The notes below the pieces were generated by a model. It had not been told where the DNA came from, made no database searches, and saw nothing but the letters and a program-made list of their open reading frames with translations. From Pedosphaera sp. (lineage in GTDB: Bacteria > Verrucomicrobiota > Verrucomicrobiia > Limisphaerales > SXQI01), in assembly GCA_025359965.1 (NCBI GenBank), contig JANYDC010000064.1, positions 1 to 63,685 on the forward strand: DNA of 63,685 nucleotides. The letters run 5' to 3'. Both the position numbers and the translations under genes were made by a program. This document shows, one piece after another, positions 43,696 to 52,240 of the stretch. Numbering within the stretch: position 1 is the first letter of the stretch; each line of letters opens with the position of its first letter.

Positions 43696-44610
43696 ATGCA
43701 ACTGGGATTTGTTTCTGCCATCGTTCCCGAACTCAGGCTTGAAGGAGTCTTCGAACTGGCCAATGACGAAGGTTTCGACTGTGTTGAAGTGATGTGCTGG
43801 CCTTCCGGCAAAGCTGAGCGCAAATACGCCGGCATCACCCACATTGACGTGACCGGATTTAGCCGAGGCACGGCGGATGAGGTCAACGCCCTGGCTCAAA
43901 AGTACGCCGTCCGTATGAGCGCCCTCGGTTACTACCCGAATCCGCTCGATCCCAATCCGGCGACGGCCAAAGCTGCGGTTGACCATCTTAAACAAGTGAT
44001 CAAAGCTGCGGCTCTTCTGGGGTTGCCAGTGGTGAATTCCTTTGCCGGGCGTGATCCGAGCAAAACGGTTGATGAGAATTGGCCGCGCTTTCTCAAAACG
44101 TGGAGACCACTCGTGAAATTCGCCGAGGATCACGGTATTAAAATAGCAATCGAGAATTGCCCGATGCTTTATACCCGCGATGAATGGCCGGGAGGCAAAA
44201 ATCTGGCGACCACTCCTGTGATTTGGAGGCGCATGTTCAACGACATCGATAGCTCCTCTTTTGGCCTCAATTACGATCCCTCCCATTTGGTTTTGCAAAT
44301 GATGGACCCGGCGGGACCGCTCAAGGAATTCGCCGATCGCATCTTCCACTTTCACGCCAAAGATATTGAGATCGATATGGACGGACTGAACGAGCACGGG
44401 ATTTTCTCGCTGCCCAAGGAATGGCACCAGCCCCGCATTCCCGGTTATGGCAAAATGGATTGGGCACGTTACATCGGCGCCCTTATGGAAATCAAATATG
44501 ACGGTCCCGTCTGCATTGAGGTCGAGGACGAAACCTTTGGCAAAGATCTGGCGGGCCGCAAACGTGCCGTCCGCGTCTCCGGGCAAATCCTGCGACCTTA
44601 CTTCGCCTGA
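43696..44610 (+). CDS. Sugar phosphate isomerase/epimerase (xylose-isomerase-like TIM barrel)
   Basis: 304 aa. It has the features of the AP-endonuclease-2/IolE-like TIM barrel: 'MQLGFVSAIVPELRLEGVF', 'GFDCVEVMCWPSG', 'VVNSFAGRDPSKT', metal-binding Glu in 'GIKIAIENCPM', Asp and His in 'LNYDPSHLVLQ', His in 'IFHFHAKDIEI' and Glu in 'PVCIEVEDETF'. The metal site looks complete. In similar operons these enzymes isomerise or epimerise keto sugars, or dehydrate inosose. It starts 21 bases after the oxidoreductase and is followed by the aldolase after 6 bases. Confidence 0.92.
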   Translation: MQLGFVSAIVPELRLEGVFELANDEGFDCVEVMCWPSGKAERKYAGITHIDVTGFSRGTADEVNALAQKYAVRMSALGYYPNPLDPNPATAKAAVDHLKQVIKAAALLGLPVVNSFAGRDPSKTVDENWPRFLKTWRPLVKFAEDHGIKIAIENCPMLYTRDEWPGGKNLATTPVIWRRMFNDIDSSSFGLNYDPSHLVLQMMDPAGPLKEFADRIFHFHAKDIEIDMDGLNEHGIFSLPKEWHQPRIPGYGKMDWARYIGALMEIKYDGPVCIEVEDETFGKDLAGRKRAVRVSGQILRPYFA

Positions 44611-44616
44611 AATTTT

Positions 44617-45396
44617 ATGAAATACACTTACCTCGAATTGTCGAAAATGATCGACCATTCCCTGCTCCATCCCACCATGACCGATCAGGAGTTGGACGAT
44701 GGCTGCCGGCTGGCCGCGAAGTACCAGGCTGCCTCCGTCTGCATCAAACCCTATGCCGTCAAACGCGCTGTGGAACTGCTGAAGGATACAGGGGTGATCG
44801 TCGGCTGCGTCATCGGCTTTCCGCACGGCAACGGACTGACTGAAGCCAAGCGCTACGAAACCGAACTGGCCTGCCGCGACGGAGCAGCCGAGATCGACAT
44901 GGTGATCAATATCGGCAAAGCCCTTGGCGGGGATTGGGCTTACGTGGAGCAGGATATCAAAGGGGTTTGTGACGAGGCGCATCGACATGGCGCGAAAGTA
45001 AAAGTCATCTTCGAGAACGATTATCTCACAGCAGGCGGAGCCGGACTTTCCAGCGATGATGTTAAAATCAAGCTCTGCCAAATCTGCGAGGGCGCCGGGG
45101 CCGATTGGGTGAAAACCTCCACCGGCTACGGTTTCATCAAGGGCGCCGACGGCAAGTACACCTACAAGGGTGCGACCGAACACGACCTGCGATTGATGCG
45201 AGCCTCCTGCTCCCCCAAAGTACAGGTCAAAGCCGCAGGCGGAGTGCGCGATCTCGACGGACTAATCCTGGTGCGCGATCTCGGAGGGAGCCGTTGCGGC
45301 GCAACCGCAACAGCTGTGATGATGGATGAGTACAACCGCCGCGCCGCTGCTGGAGAATCCGGTGCGGGAGGTAAAATCGGTTCGGGTGGGTACTGA
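44617..45396 (+). CDS. deoC: DeoC-family deoxyribose-phosphate-type aldolase
   Basis: 259-aa class I aldolase of the DERA family. The Schiff-base lysine is in 'GADWVKTSTGYGF' and the supporting lysine in 'KVQVKAAGGVRDLDG'. Other matches are 'MIDHSLLHPTMTDQELDDGC', 'VCIKPYAVKRAVELL', 'VIGFPHGNGLTEAKRYET' and 'EIDMVINIGKALGG'. It lies in a GntR-regulated sugar operon with no nucleoside phosphorylase or phosphopentomutase nearby, so its substrate may not be deoxyribose 5-phosphate. The gene symbol reflects family membership. Confidence 0.92.
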   Translation: MKYTYLELSKMIDHSLLHPTMTDQELDDGCRLAAKYQAASVCIKPYAVKRAVELLKDTGVIVGCVIGFPHGNGLTEAKRYETELACRDGAAEIDMVINIGKALGGDWAYVEQDIKGVCDEAHRHGAKVKVIFENDYLTAGGAGLSSDDVKIKLCQICEGAGADWVKTSTGYGFIKGADGKYTYKGATEHDLRLMRASCSPKVQVKAAGGVRDLDGLILVRDLGGSRCGATATAVMMDEYNRRAAAGESGAGGKIGSGGY

Positions 45397-45504
45397 CCAA
45401 CTGCTTCCGCTGTAAAAAGCTTAACGAAGCAACGGAGCTGCACTTGGAGCAGTACGGGCCACTAGCGGCATACTTCTCTTCAACAAAGGTCGCCACAGGC
45501 CTCT

Positions 45505-45675
45505 TTAATTTGATGCTGTCAAAAATTCATCAAGCCATGGAACAGCACGCAGAATGACCGAGCCATCCGCGCGAATTTCATGGAATATACGCTGACCGGG
45601 AATTCGTCTCAGAGCTTGGCGTGGGTCCAAAGGAATCGTAGTCCGTAATTTATCCGTAAGCGTGGAATGTGACAT
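45505..45675 (-). CDS. Solitary AbrB/PrlF-type swapped-hairpin DNA-binding protein (56 aa)
   Basis: Reading the minus strand from ATG 45675 gives a 56-residue protein starting 'MSHSTLTDKLRTTIPLDPRQ' and continuing 'ALRRIPGQRIFHEI' and 'RADGSVILRAVPWLDEFL'. This follows the SpoVT/AbrB pattern (L-T-x-K-x-x-x-T-I-P-x-x-x-R-x-A-L then G-x-x-I and D-G-x-V-x-L-R) of MazE/PrlF-type antitoxins and regulators. No toxin frame is apparent on either side: downstream sequence runs into deoC antisense and upstream into a terminator region. It may be a stand-alone regulator or an antitoxin whose toxin was lost. It has no obvious ribosome binding site. Confidence 0.7.
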   Translation of the reverse strand: MSHSTLTDKLRTTIPLDPRQALRRIPGQRIFHEIRADGSVILRAVPWLDEFLTASN

Positions 45676-45709
45676 CAAATGAACTTCAAAAGCCCCCGTC
45701 TGACCTACT

Positions 45710-45743
45710 CAAGAAAAAGGCACCCGAGATTGCTCGGGTGCCT
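45710..45743 (-). terminator. Intrinsic terminator of the gnd-HAD operon
   Basis: An 11-bp perfect stem AGGCACCCGAG/CTCGGGTGCCT with a 4-base loop is followed on the minus strand by TTTTTCTT. It begins 24 bases past the stop of the HAD gene and also separates it from the AbrB-type gene downstream. Confidence 0.92.
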
Positions 45744-45766
45744 GGCTTTAGATGATGGCTTTGCCG

Positions 45767-46648
45767 CTATTTCCAAGAGGGATACTCGGGGAGCGAAGCA
45801 TCAAATTCTTTGACGAGAGCGGCCTCATAGGCACCAGCGTAGGTGCCAGCGAAGAAGCGTTCCAAGGCTTCGGCTTGGAAACGCTGCCAAGAGGTTTCCT
45901 CGTTGCCGGGGACAATGGGATAGAACAGCGCGCCGTTGGACTGGGCGGCCTTGAAGTCGCCGGGGGCATCGCCAATCATTAGGATTTTAACGGCCGGATA
46001 TTTCCCGATCGCGGCGAACTTTAGGTGTTCCGTTTTCGTTCCCATTTCCTGGCCGGCGATGACGCGAATCCCCTTGTCGATCCCGTGCTCGGCCCACTCG
46101 CGGGCGAGCGCATCAGCAGGGGTCTGTGAGATCACCATCGCATCGGCGCGAGTGTTGATTTTATCGAGACTCTCCTTAAACAGCGGGAAAGGAGGCACGC
46201 CATGAACGATGTCCTCAATCTGTTTATTAACAGCGTCGGACCACGCCTTGATCTGGGTCAAACCCGTATTGCCACCTTTAACTTCGGCGGCAAGAGTCGC
46301 GTTGCCGAGCTTGGTTTCACGGGCCATCCATTCCTCAAGCGCCTTGGTATCGGGCACATGCACACCGCGGGCCTTCACCTCGGGACGCTCGCGCAGCAGA
46401 TTAAGCGCGCGCACCAGCGCAGGGAAACGGTTGGCACCGCGAGTTTTGGAATACAGGTTCACAAAATCCCACACTTCACGCGCGTATTTGCTGACCGCTT
46501 GAAGGTGAAAATGTTTGATAAACATCGGAGTGAAACACTCCTTGTGCTTGATCTCCATGGAGTCAAACACGCACCCATCGGAATCGATGCCGACGAAAAA
46601 TTCGCGTGCAGGTTTGAAATCCCGCAGAACTTGGGCTGGATCAGACAT
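45767..46648 (-). CDS. HAD-family hydrolase (probable sugar phosphatase)
   Basis: 293 aa from ATG 46648 (a TTG two codons earlier is less likely). HAD motif I is 'VGIDSDGCVFDSM' with nucleophile and acid/base as D-x-D; motif II is probably in 'DAMVISQTPA', and motif IV is 'ILMIGDAPGDFKAAQ'. A helical cap of about 120 residues lies between motifs I and II ('EVWDFVNLYSKTRGANRFPAL'). Lys of motif III is likely in 'GTKTEHLK'. The gene follows gnd by 20 bases on the same strand and shares its terminator, so it may dephosphorylate a pentose-phosphate pathway intermediate, though that is inference. Confidence 0.85.
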   Translation of the reverse strand: MSDPAQVLRDFKPAREFFVGIDSDGCVFDSMEIKHKECFTPMFIKHFHLQAVSKYAREVWDFVNLYSKTRGANRFPALVRALNLLRERPEVKARGVHVPDTKALEEWMARETKLGNATLAAEVKGGNTGLTQIKAWSDAVNKQIEDIVHGVPPFPLFKESLDKINTRADAMVISQTPADALAREWAEHGIDKGIRVIAGQEMGTKTEHLKFAAIGKYPAVKILMIGDAPGDFKAAQSNGALFYPIVPGNEETSWQRFQAEALERFFAGTYAGAYEAALVKEFDASLPEYPSWK

Positions 46649-46668
46649 AAGCAAATTCAGGCAGAGGC

Positions 46669-48123
46669 TTATGCGTTGTAGGTCGAGGACGACACATCAC
46701 CACCCCGGCCAGTCCAGTTGGTGTGGAAGAAATCGCCGCGAGGCTTGTCCAAACGCTCGTAGGTATGAGCACCGAAATAATCGCGTTGGGCCTGCAATAG
46801 ATTGGCTGGCAGACGGGCACTGCGATAAGCGTCGTAGAAATTCAGCGCGGTGCTGAAAGCGGGCGTGGGAATGCCCTTCTTCGCCGCAGTGGCCACTACA
46901 TTGCGCCATGAGCGCTGGGATGTTTTGATGGCCGCGCGGAAGAAATCGTCCAGCAACAGGTTGTTGAGCCCGGGCTTCTTGTCGTAAGCCTCTTTAATCT
47001 TACCCAAGAAACGGCTACGGATGATGCAACCACCACGCCACATCAGAGCAATGCCGCCGTAGTTGAGCTTCCAATTGTTTTCCTTGGCAGCAGCGCGCAT
47101 GAGCATGTACCCCTGAGCGTAGGAAACGATCTTTGAGGCGTACAGCGCCTGTCGGATGTCCTCAACGAACTTGGCGCGATCGCCGGAAATTACCGGGCGC
47201 GGTCCTTTTAACTTACGTGCTGCAGCCACGCGTTCGTCCTTCAGAGCCGAAACGCAGCGAGAGTAAACGGCCTCAGCCATCAGAGTGATGGGGATTCCAA
47301 GGTCCTGCGATGAGATCACGGTCCATTTGCCAGTGCCCTTTTGGCCTGCTGTGTCGAGAATTTTATCCACCAAGGGCGAACCGTCCTCATCCTTGACGGC
47401 AAGAATATCCCGGGTGATTTCAATCAGGTAGGAATCCAAATCACCCTTGTTCCATTCAGCGAACACATCATGCATTTCCGCCGCAGTCATGCCAAGGCCA
47501 GCGGACATGAGGTGGTACGCTTCGCAGATCAACTGCATGTCGCCATATTCGATGCCGTTGTGGACCATCTTGACGTAATGGCCCGCTCCATTTTCGCCCA
47601 CCCAATCGCAACACGGTGCGCCGCCATCGACCTTGGCCGAAACTGCCTGAAAAATCTCCTTAACATGAGGCCATGCGGCAGGCGATCCACCAGGCATGAT
47701 GGATGGTCCGCGGCGCGCACCTTCCTCACCACCCGAAACACCTGTTCCAATGAAGAGCAAACCCTTGGACTCAACATATTTGGTGCGGCGGATGCTATCC
47801 CCATAAAGGGAGTTGCCACCGTCGATGATGATGTCGCCCGGCTCAAGGTGCGGAATCAGCTGCTCAATAAAATCGTCCACGGCTGATCCGGCCTTCACCA
47901 ACATCATAACGCGACGAGGTCGTTTGAGCTTCGCCACCATTTCTTCAATGGAATGGGCTCCTAGCACCTTCGTTCCCTTGGCTTCTTTCGCCAGGAAATC
48001 GTCCACCTTGGAGGTGGTGCGGTTGTACGCCACGACGGTATAGCCGTGATCGTTCATGTTGAGGATCAAGTTCTGGCCCATCACGGCCAGGCCAATCAAT
48101 GCGATGTCGCCTGTAGGTTCCAT
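46669..48123 (-). CDS. gnd: 6-phosphogluconate dehydrogenase, decarboxylating
   Basis: Oxidises 6-phosphogluconate to ribulose 5-phosphate with NADP in the oxidative pentose-phosphate pathway. The 484-aa, long-form enzyme has '[18 protein letters not shown]' (NADP site), '[14 protein letters not shown]', '[20 protein letters not shown]', the catalytic Lys in '[19 protein letters not shown]' and the C-terminal '[20 protein letters not shown]' region. Length and motifs are standard. It is the first gene of a pair with the HAD phosphatase. Confidence 0.97.
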   Translation of the reverse strand: MEPTGDIALIGLAVMGQNLILNMNDHGYTVVAYNRTTSKVDDFLAKEAKGTKVLGAHSIEEMVAKLKRPRRVMMLVKAGSAVDDFIEQLIPHLEPGDIIIDGGNSLYGDSIRRTKYVESKGLLFIGTGVSGGEEGARRGPSIMPGGSPAAWPHVKEIFQAVSAKVDGGAPCCDWVGENGAGHYVKMVHNGIEYGDMQLICEAYHLMSAGLGMTAAEMHDVFAEWNKGDLDSYLIEITRDILAVKDEDGSPLVDKILDTAGQKGTGKWTVISSQDLGIPITLMAEAVYSRCVSALKDERVAAARKLKGPRPVISGDRAKFVEDIRQALYASKIVSYAQGYMLMRAAAKENNWKLNYGGIALMWRGGCIIRSRFLGKIKEAYDKKPGLNNLLLDDFFRAAIKTSQRSWRNVVATAAKKGIPTPAFSTALNFYDAYRSARLPANLLQAQRDYFGAHTYERLDKPRGDFFHTNWTGRGGDVSSSTYNA

Positions 48124-48272
48124 GGTTTGACGATAAAAATCGAAATCTGAAAATACTCAACCCAGTAGCCGCACGCCATCGAATTTTAATTCAAAACTTT
48201 CACAGCGACCCTGAACCGATTGATAAACTAACTCTAAATAGACACAAGATATTCTCCATCAATTACTTACAA

Positions 48273-49901
48273 TCACGACTCAACTGGCGACATCGAACGA
48301 GCTGGGGGCAGCGCTGTCAAGGTCGTACCACGGTTGGTTTCCTGAAAGTAGTTGCCCGACCACTCATTGGGGAACAAAACGACGGGATTTTCATCACTGT
48401 CGAAGGCCAGCCGACAACCTGTGGGTAGGTTGAGCTTATCCAACTGCTCATCCTTATAATCAGTGGGGAGCCAGCGAATGACCGACCAAGCCGAAGGTTC
48501 AAGCCTGGATTCTGCACCGTATTCGCTTTCAAGGCGAAATTGGACGACTTCGAACTGGAGGGGGCCGACAGCGGCGAGCAGCGGGATTTTGGTGGCAGAA
48601 TCGCGAAGATGGAAAATTTGGATCACCCCCTCCTGCAAAAGCTGTTCCAAGCCCTGCCGAAACTGCTTGTACTTGGCGGTATTCGGGTTGTGCAGGTATG
48701 AAAAGCTTTCAGGAGTGAATCGCGGGATCTCATTGTAAAGAATGCTGGAATCAGTAGTGAGAGTGTCTCCAATCCCAAGCTCTGAATGTCCCACCAATCC
48801 AATGATGTCCCCTGGATAGGCATCATTCACGGTCTCACGTTCCTGGGCGAAGAGCTTGTGAGAGCTTGAAAGGCGCACTTTTTTACCGCTGCGGGCGTGA
48901 GTCACCACCATGTCCCGCTCAAAACGACCAGTGCAGATGCGAATGAAGGCAATGCGATCCCGATGCCTTGGATCCATATTTGCTTGGATCTTAAACACAA
49001 AAGCGGAAAACGGCTCGGTCTCAGGAGGTAAAATCCTATCTCCAGCCTTACGCGGCCTCGGAGCCGGAGAGTGCTTCAGAAAGCCGTCCAAAAGGAGCTG
49101 GACACCAAAGTTATTGCCGGCACTTCCAAAAAACACCGGGGTAATTTTTCCGGCGAGGACTTCTTCTTCACTGAATGTCTCCCCGGCCCCTTCGAGAACA
49201 CCCAATTCCTCGGTGACTTTATGGTAGGTGTCATCGTCCAATCTTTCGCGAATGACCGGGTCGGACAATCCGCCAATGGAGACGGGCGCACGAAAAGCAC
49301 CGCCCACCGTTCGCTCAAAAAGATGCACTTCATGGCTTTGGCGGTCGTAAACGCCTTTAAAATCAGGCCCGTTGCCAATAGGCCAGTTCACGGGAAAAGC
49401 ACCTATCCCCAGCACTTTCTCCAATTCATCAAGCAGCGCAAGCGGGTCCTTGGTTGGACGATCACACTTGTTCATGAACGTGAAGATTGGCACACCCCTT
49501 TGCCGACAGACTTCAAACAGTTTGCGTGTCTGCGTCTCAATACCTTTACCGGCGTCGATGATCATCACCACCGAATCAACCGCCGTGAGCACGCGATAGG
49601 TATCCTCGGAAAAGTCCTTGTGACCCGGGGTATCGAGCAAATTGATTCGGAAGCCACTGTAGTCGAACTGAAGAACAGTTGAGCTCACGGAAATGCCCCG
49701 TTTGCGCTCAAGCTCCATCCAATCAGAAGTGGAAGCCCGTTGATGTTTGCGGGCGGTCACTGATCCCGCCAACTGCACTGCACCGCCGTAGAGCAACAAT
49801 TTCTCAGTCATCGTGGTCTTGCCCGCGTCCGGGTGAGAGATGATGGCAAAGGTGCGGCGTTTATTGATTTCGCTGATTAAATCCACAAGAGCGGCGAGCA
49901 T
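48273..49901 (-). CDS. prfC: Peptide chain release factor 3
   Basis: GTPase that recycles RF1 and RF2 from the ribosome after termination. The 542-aa protein has G1 'ISHPDAGKTTMTEK', the switch region 'QRASTSDWMELERKRGISVS', G3 'NLLDTPGHKDFSEDTYR', G4 'FMNKCDRPTKDP', and RF3-specific domains II and III ('KIQANMDPRHRDRIAFIR', 'AAVGPLQFEVVQFRLESEY'). Length is normal. The proposed ATG has no strong ribosome binding site but matches where homologues begin. It stands alone; 149 bases separate its end from gnd. Confidence 0.97.
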   Translation of the reverse strand: MLAALVDLISEINKRRTFAIISHPDAGKTTMTEKLLLYGGAVQLAGSVTARKHQRASTSDWMELERKRGISVSSTVLQFDYSGFRINLLDTPGHKDFSEDTYRVLTAVDSVVMIIDAGKGIETQTRKLFEVCRQRGVPIFTFMNKCDRPTKDPLALLDELEKVLGIGAFPVNWPIGNGPDFKGVYDRQSHEVHLFERTVGGAFRAPVSIGGLSDPVIRERLDDDTYHKVTEELGVLEGAGETFSEEEVLAGKITPVFFGSAGNNFGVQLLLDGFLKHSPAPRPRKAGDRILPPETEPFSAFVFKIQANMDPRHRDRIAFIRICTGRFERDMVVTHARSGKKVRLSSSHKLFAQERETVNDAYPGDIIGLVGHSELGIGDTLTTDSSILYNEIPRFTPESFSYLHNPNTAKYKQFRQGLEQLLQEGVIQIFHLRDSATKIPLLAAVGPLQFEVVQFRLESEYGAESRLEPSAWSVIRWLPTDYKDEQLDKLNLPTGCRLAFDSDENPVVLFPNEWSGNYFQETNRGTTLTALPPARSMSPVES

Positions 49902-50206
49902 AGCATGCTGCGGCCGTACGTCAAAGGCCGGGCTAATGTGGATGAACTTGGCGAAAATCTGGGCACTTTATGCCAGTGCCGCTTCAGGTGTGGTGCAACT
50001 CGCTTTAAGTCAGTCGGTTATATTCCGATAGAAACCATCGCCCCGGATTGTTTGGACGATTTCGCCGCGAGCACTCCAACCAATTGCATGAAAAATGCCG
50101 AGCACAGAAATATTGATATCTTAAGCCAGCTAACAAAAAAGGCAGCGGATCAACGGAAGGGGGCACGGGGCCTTGGAGAAGAATTGAACCAAATTACCAA
50201 AAGCGC
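49902..50206. other. 305-base gap between prfC and the SpoIIE fusion gene
   Basis: Divergent upstream region of two genes. I see no convincing coding frame, tRNA or terminator. A lone short frame (about 100 codons) in the plus direction lacks a ribosome binding site and recognisable sequence. Promoters for both genes are expected here. Confidence 0.5.
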
Positions 50207-51805
50207 ATGTCAATAACCACGGAACCCAAGGCCAACAGCAGCCCACAGACCACAAGAGTTCTCGTGGTGGATGACGACGAAATCTCAAAGGAAATGTTGA
50301 GTCATCACTTGCATCAGCACCACTGCATGGTGGTCGTCGCAGGTTCGGCTGAGGAAGCCATGGTCACGCTTCAAACCGAAGGGACGGAATCCTTTGACTG
50401 CCTCATTTCAGACTATTATATGCCCGGCAAAACCGGCTTGGATTTGTTGCTCTGGTCGAAGGAGATTGATGCGACGCTGGCATTTATCATGATAACCGGA
50501 GCAGGAGAAAAGCAACTCGTGGCTGACTCTCTGCGCTGTGGGGCAACAGATTACCTCGAAAAACCGATCCGGCGCAAAGACATTGGAGAAGCCCTGCAAA
50601 GAGCCGTTACCGAAACACGGGAGCAGCGACGTCTGGCGAAAAACGATACGGAAACCATAGCTATTGGCTCCTTGCACCTGGGGCCGAGCATCAAATCACT
50701 GCCGGCGCGCATCGAGGTGTGCCACCGCCCATGCCACGGAGCAGGTGGTGATTTTTTTAACTCGTTCCGCCTGCCGGATGGAAACATGTTGGTCCTCGCG
50801 GCAGATGTGTCAGGCCACGATCTCCGCGCAGCCTTCGTTTCAGCCTATTTTCAAGGAATCGTGCGCGGAATGATTGCTAAAAACACGCCGATTCCCGAGG
50901 TCTTTTCCTACTTTAACCAACTGTTGGTTGAAGAGTGGTGTACCGAGGAGGGGAAACCAATGACGATCTCGCTGTCGGTCTGCGCGGTGCTGATTGATTT
51001 CCATTCAAGAAAGATCCAAGTCTACAACAACGGCTTTCCCATACCTTTCCAGATAACCCCCACCGGACAATCCCTCCCGGCAGGCACGGATGCCGAGTAC
51101 CCTCTGGGCTGGTTTTCAGAAACCGCACATCAACACACCGAACAGGAAATAATCAAGGACTCTCATTTCTACATGTGGACGGATGGGTTGGAGGATTTTG
51201 CTTGCCGCGAGGTGATCAGCCCGTGGGCCCTGGCCGCAAAACTATTTCTGGATCGCGCGCATCCCACTTCAAAGAACCTGATCAGCGATGCATCGGACGA
51301 TATCATGGTGCTCAGAATTGAGCTGACGCCAGACTCCTCCGCAACAACTAGGGATGATGTTTTCATTCTCAATGAACGCCTCTCGGGTGAGCGCTTGGGA
51401 GACATCGACGAATTGCATGCATTTTGGCACCGGAGCATTACGTTTGTGCTGCCGAGCATTAATGAAAATCTTCTGGCCAACCTTCTTCTCTGCGTCAGGG
51501 AGGGAATGATAAATGCGCTAAAATACGGCTGTAGAGGTTCATCGTCTCAAACCGCAAGCTTAATGGTGGCTTACTCTCCTGTTTCAAGAGGCTTGCGCGT
51601 AGTTATTTCCGATCCCGGCAAGGGCCACAATTTTGATTTTGAAGCCCACCTCGAATTGGCGAATGAGGCACTGGTTCCCGAGCATCGCGGCCTGGGAATG
51701 ATGAAGGAACTTGCGGACGGGATGTGCCTAAGGCGCAACGGGGCGGAGGTAGAGTTAACCTTTGCCCTTAACTCTTGCGAGGTTTCGACGATGAAAAGCC
51801 TATGA
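50207..51805 (+). CDS. Response regulator / SpoIIE-type PP2C phosphatase / anti-sigma-like ATPase fusion
   Basis: 532 aa in three parts. Residues about 17-140 are a receiver domain with 'LVVDDDE', phospho-acceptor Asp in 'LISDYYMPG', 'MITGAG' and 'LEKPI'. Residues about 170-370 form a SpoIIE phosphatase domain with 'GAGGDFFNSFRLPDGN' and 'AADVSGHDLRAAFVSAYF', metal-binding acids intact. From about 400 to the end is an HATPase domain of the RsbW/SpoIIAB kind with 'CVREGMINALKYG', 'VISDPGKGHNF' and 'HRGLGMMKELAD'. One chain thus holds the signal input, the phosphatase and the kinase normally split between RsbU and RsbW. Its stop overlaps the STAS gene (ATGA), its presumed substrate. Confidence 0.93.
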   Translation: MSITTEPKANSSPQTTRVLVVDDDEISKEMLSHHLHQHHCMVVVAGSAEEAMVTLQTEGTESFDCLISDYYMPGKTGLDLLLWSKEIDATLAFIMITGAGEKQLVADSLRCGATDYLEKPIRRKDIGEALQRAVTETREQRRLAKNDTETIAIGSLHLGPSIKSLPARIEVCHRPCHGAGGDFFNSFRLPDGNMLVLAADVSGHDLRAAFVSAYFQGIVRGMIAKNTPIPEVFSYFNQLLVEEWCTEEGKPMTISLSVCAVLIDFHSRKIQVYNNGFPIPFQITPTGQSLPAGTDAEYPLGWFSETAHQHTEQEIIKDSHFYMWTDGLEDFACREVISPWALAAKLFLDRAHPTSKNLISDASDDIMVLRIELTPDSSATTRDDVFILNERLSGERLGDIDELHAFWHRSITFVLPSINENLLANLLLCVREGMINALKYGCRGSSSQTASLMVAYSPVSRGLRVVISDPGKGHNFDFEAHLELANEALVPEHRGLGMMKELADGMCLRRNGAEVELTFALNSCEVSTMKSL

Positions 51806-52146
51806 AACCATTGCTTGGTTTGGAAAATAACCGCGTCAAACTCGCCTTTCCGGGAGACATCCTCAGCACCAATGTGGAAACTCTGCGCGAACAGATATTT
51901 TCAACCTTGAACAGCACCCAATATACGAATCTGGCCTGTGACGCGTTTGAATTTGATTTTACCAAGGCGCAAATGATCGATTCAGCAGGTTTGAATTTGG
52001 TGGTTTCCGTGCTCCGCCAGGTCAAAAAGAAGGCAACCCGGATTTCAGCGCTGGTTGCCAGTGCTCATGTTGGAAGGATTTTACGTTTCACCCGGTTGGA
52101 CCGGCAAATGGAAATCATCGCATTCGAGCAAAGCGTTCCGGCCTGA
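51802..52146 (+). CDS. STAS-domain anti-sigma factor antagonist-like protein
   Basis: 114 aa from ATG 51802, overlapping the stop of the SpoIIE fusion. It has the STAS core 'LAFPGDILSTNVETLREQI' and 'FDFTKAQMIDSAGLNLVVSVLRQ'. The usual D-S-S/T-G phosphorylation loop reads D-S-A-G, so one of the two adjacent hydroxyl residues is lost. The C-terminal part 'HVGRILRFTRLDRQMEII' is typical. The tight coupling suggests it is the target of the fused kinase and phosphatase upstream. No sigma factor is encoded nearby. Confidence 0.9.
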   Translation: MKPLLGLENNRVKLAFPGDILSTNVETLREQIFSTLNSTQYTNLACDAFEFDFTKAQMIDSAGLNLVVSVLRQVKKKATRISALVASAHVGRILRFTRLDRQMEIIAFEQSVPA

Positions 52147-52240
52147 TTGTTTAGCGAGGTGCAATCATGACTCAAGATTACCCCTTCACCGCCGATGACT
52201 AAATGGATCACGTTAACGCGCGCCATTGACAGAGACAACC

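Noticed and set aside
43036..45183. 715-codon minus-strand frame opposite the sugar operon
   Set aside because: Antisense to three well-identified enzymes; long because of codon bias on the coding strand.
45227..45496. Possible toxin gene just downstream of the AbrB-type gene
   Set aside because: The frame runs antisense into deoC and has no resemblance to MazF, PIN or YhaV toxins.
52168..52200. Eleven-codon frame before the CheV-like gene
   Set aside because: Too short to support and without a recognisable leader-peptide feature.
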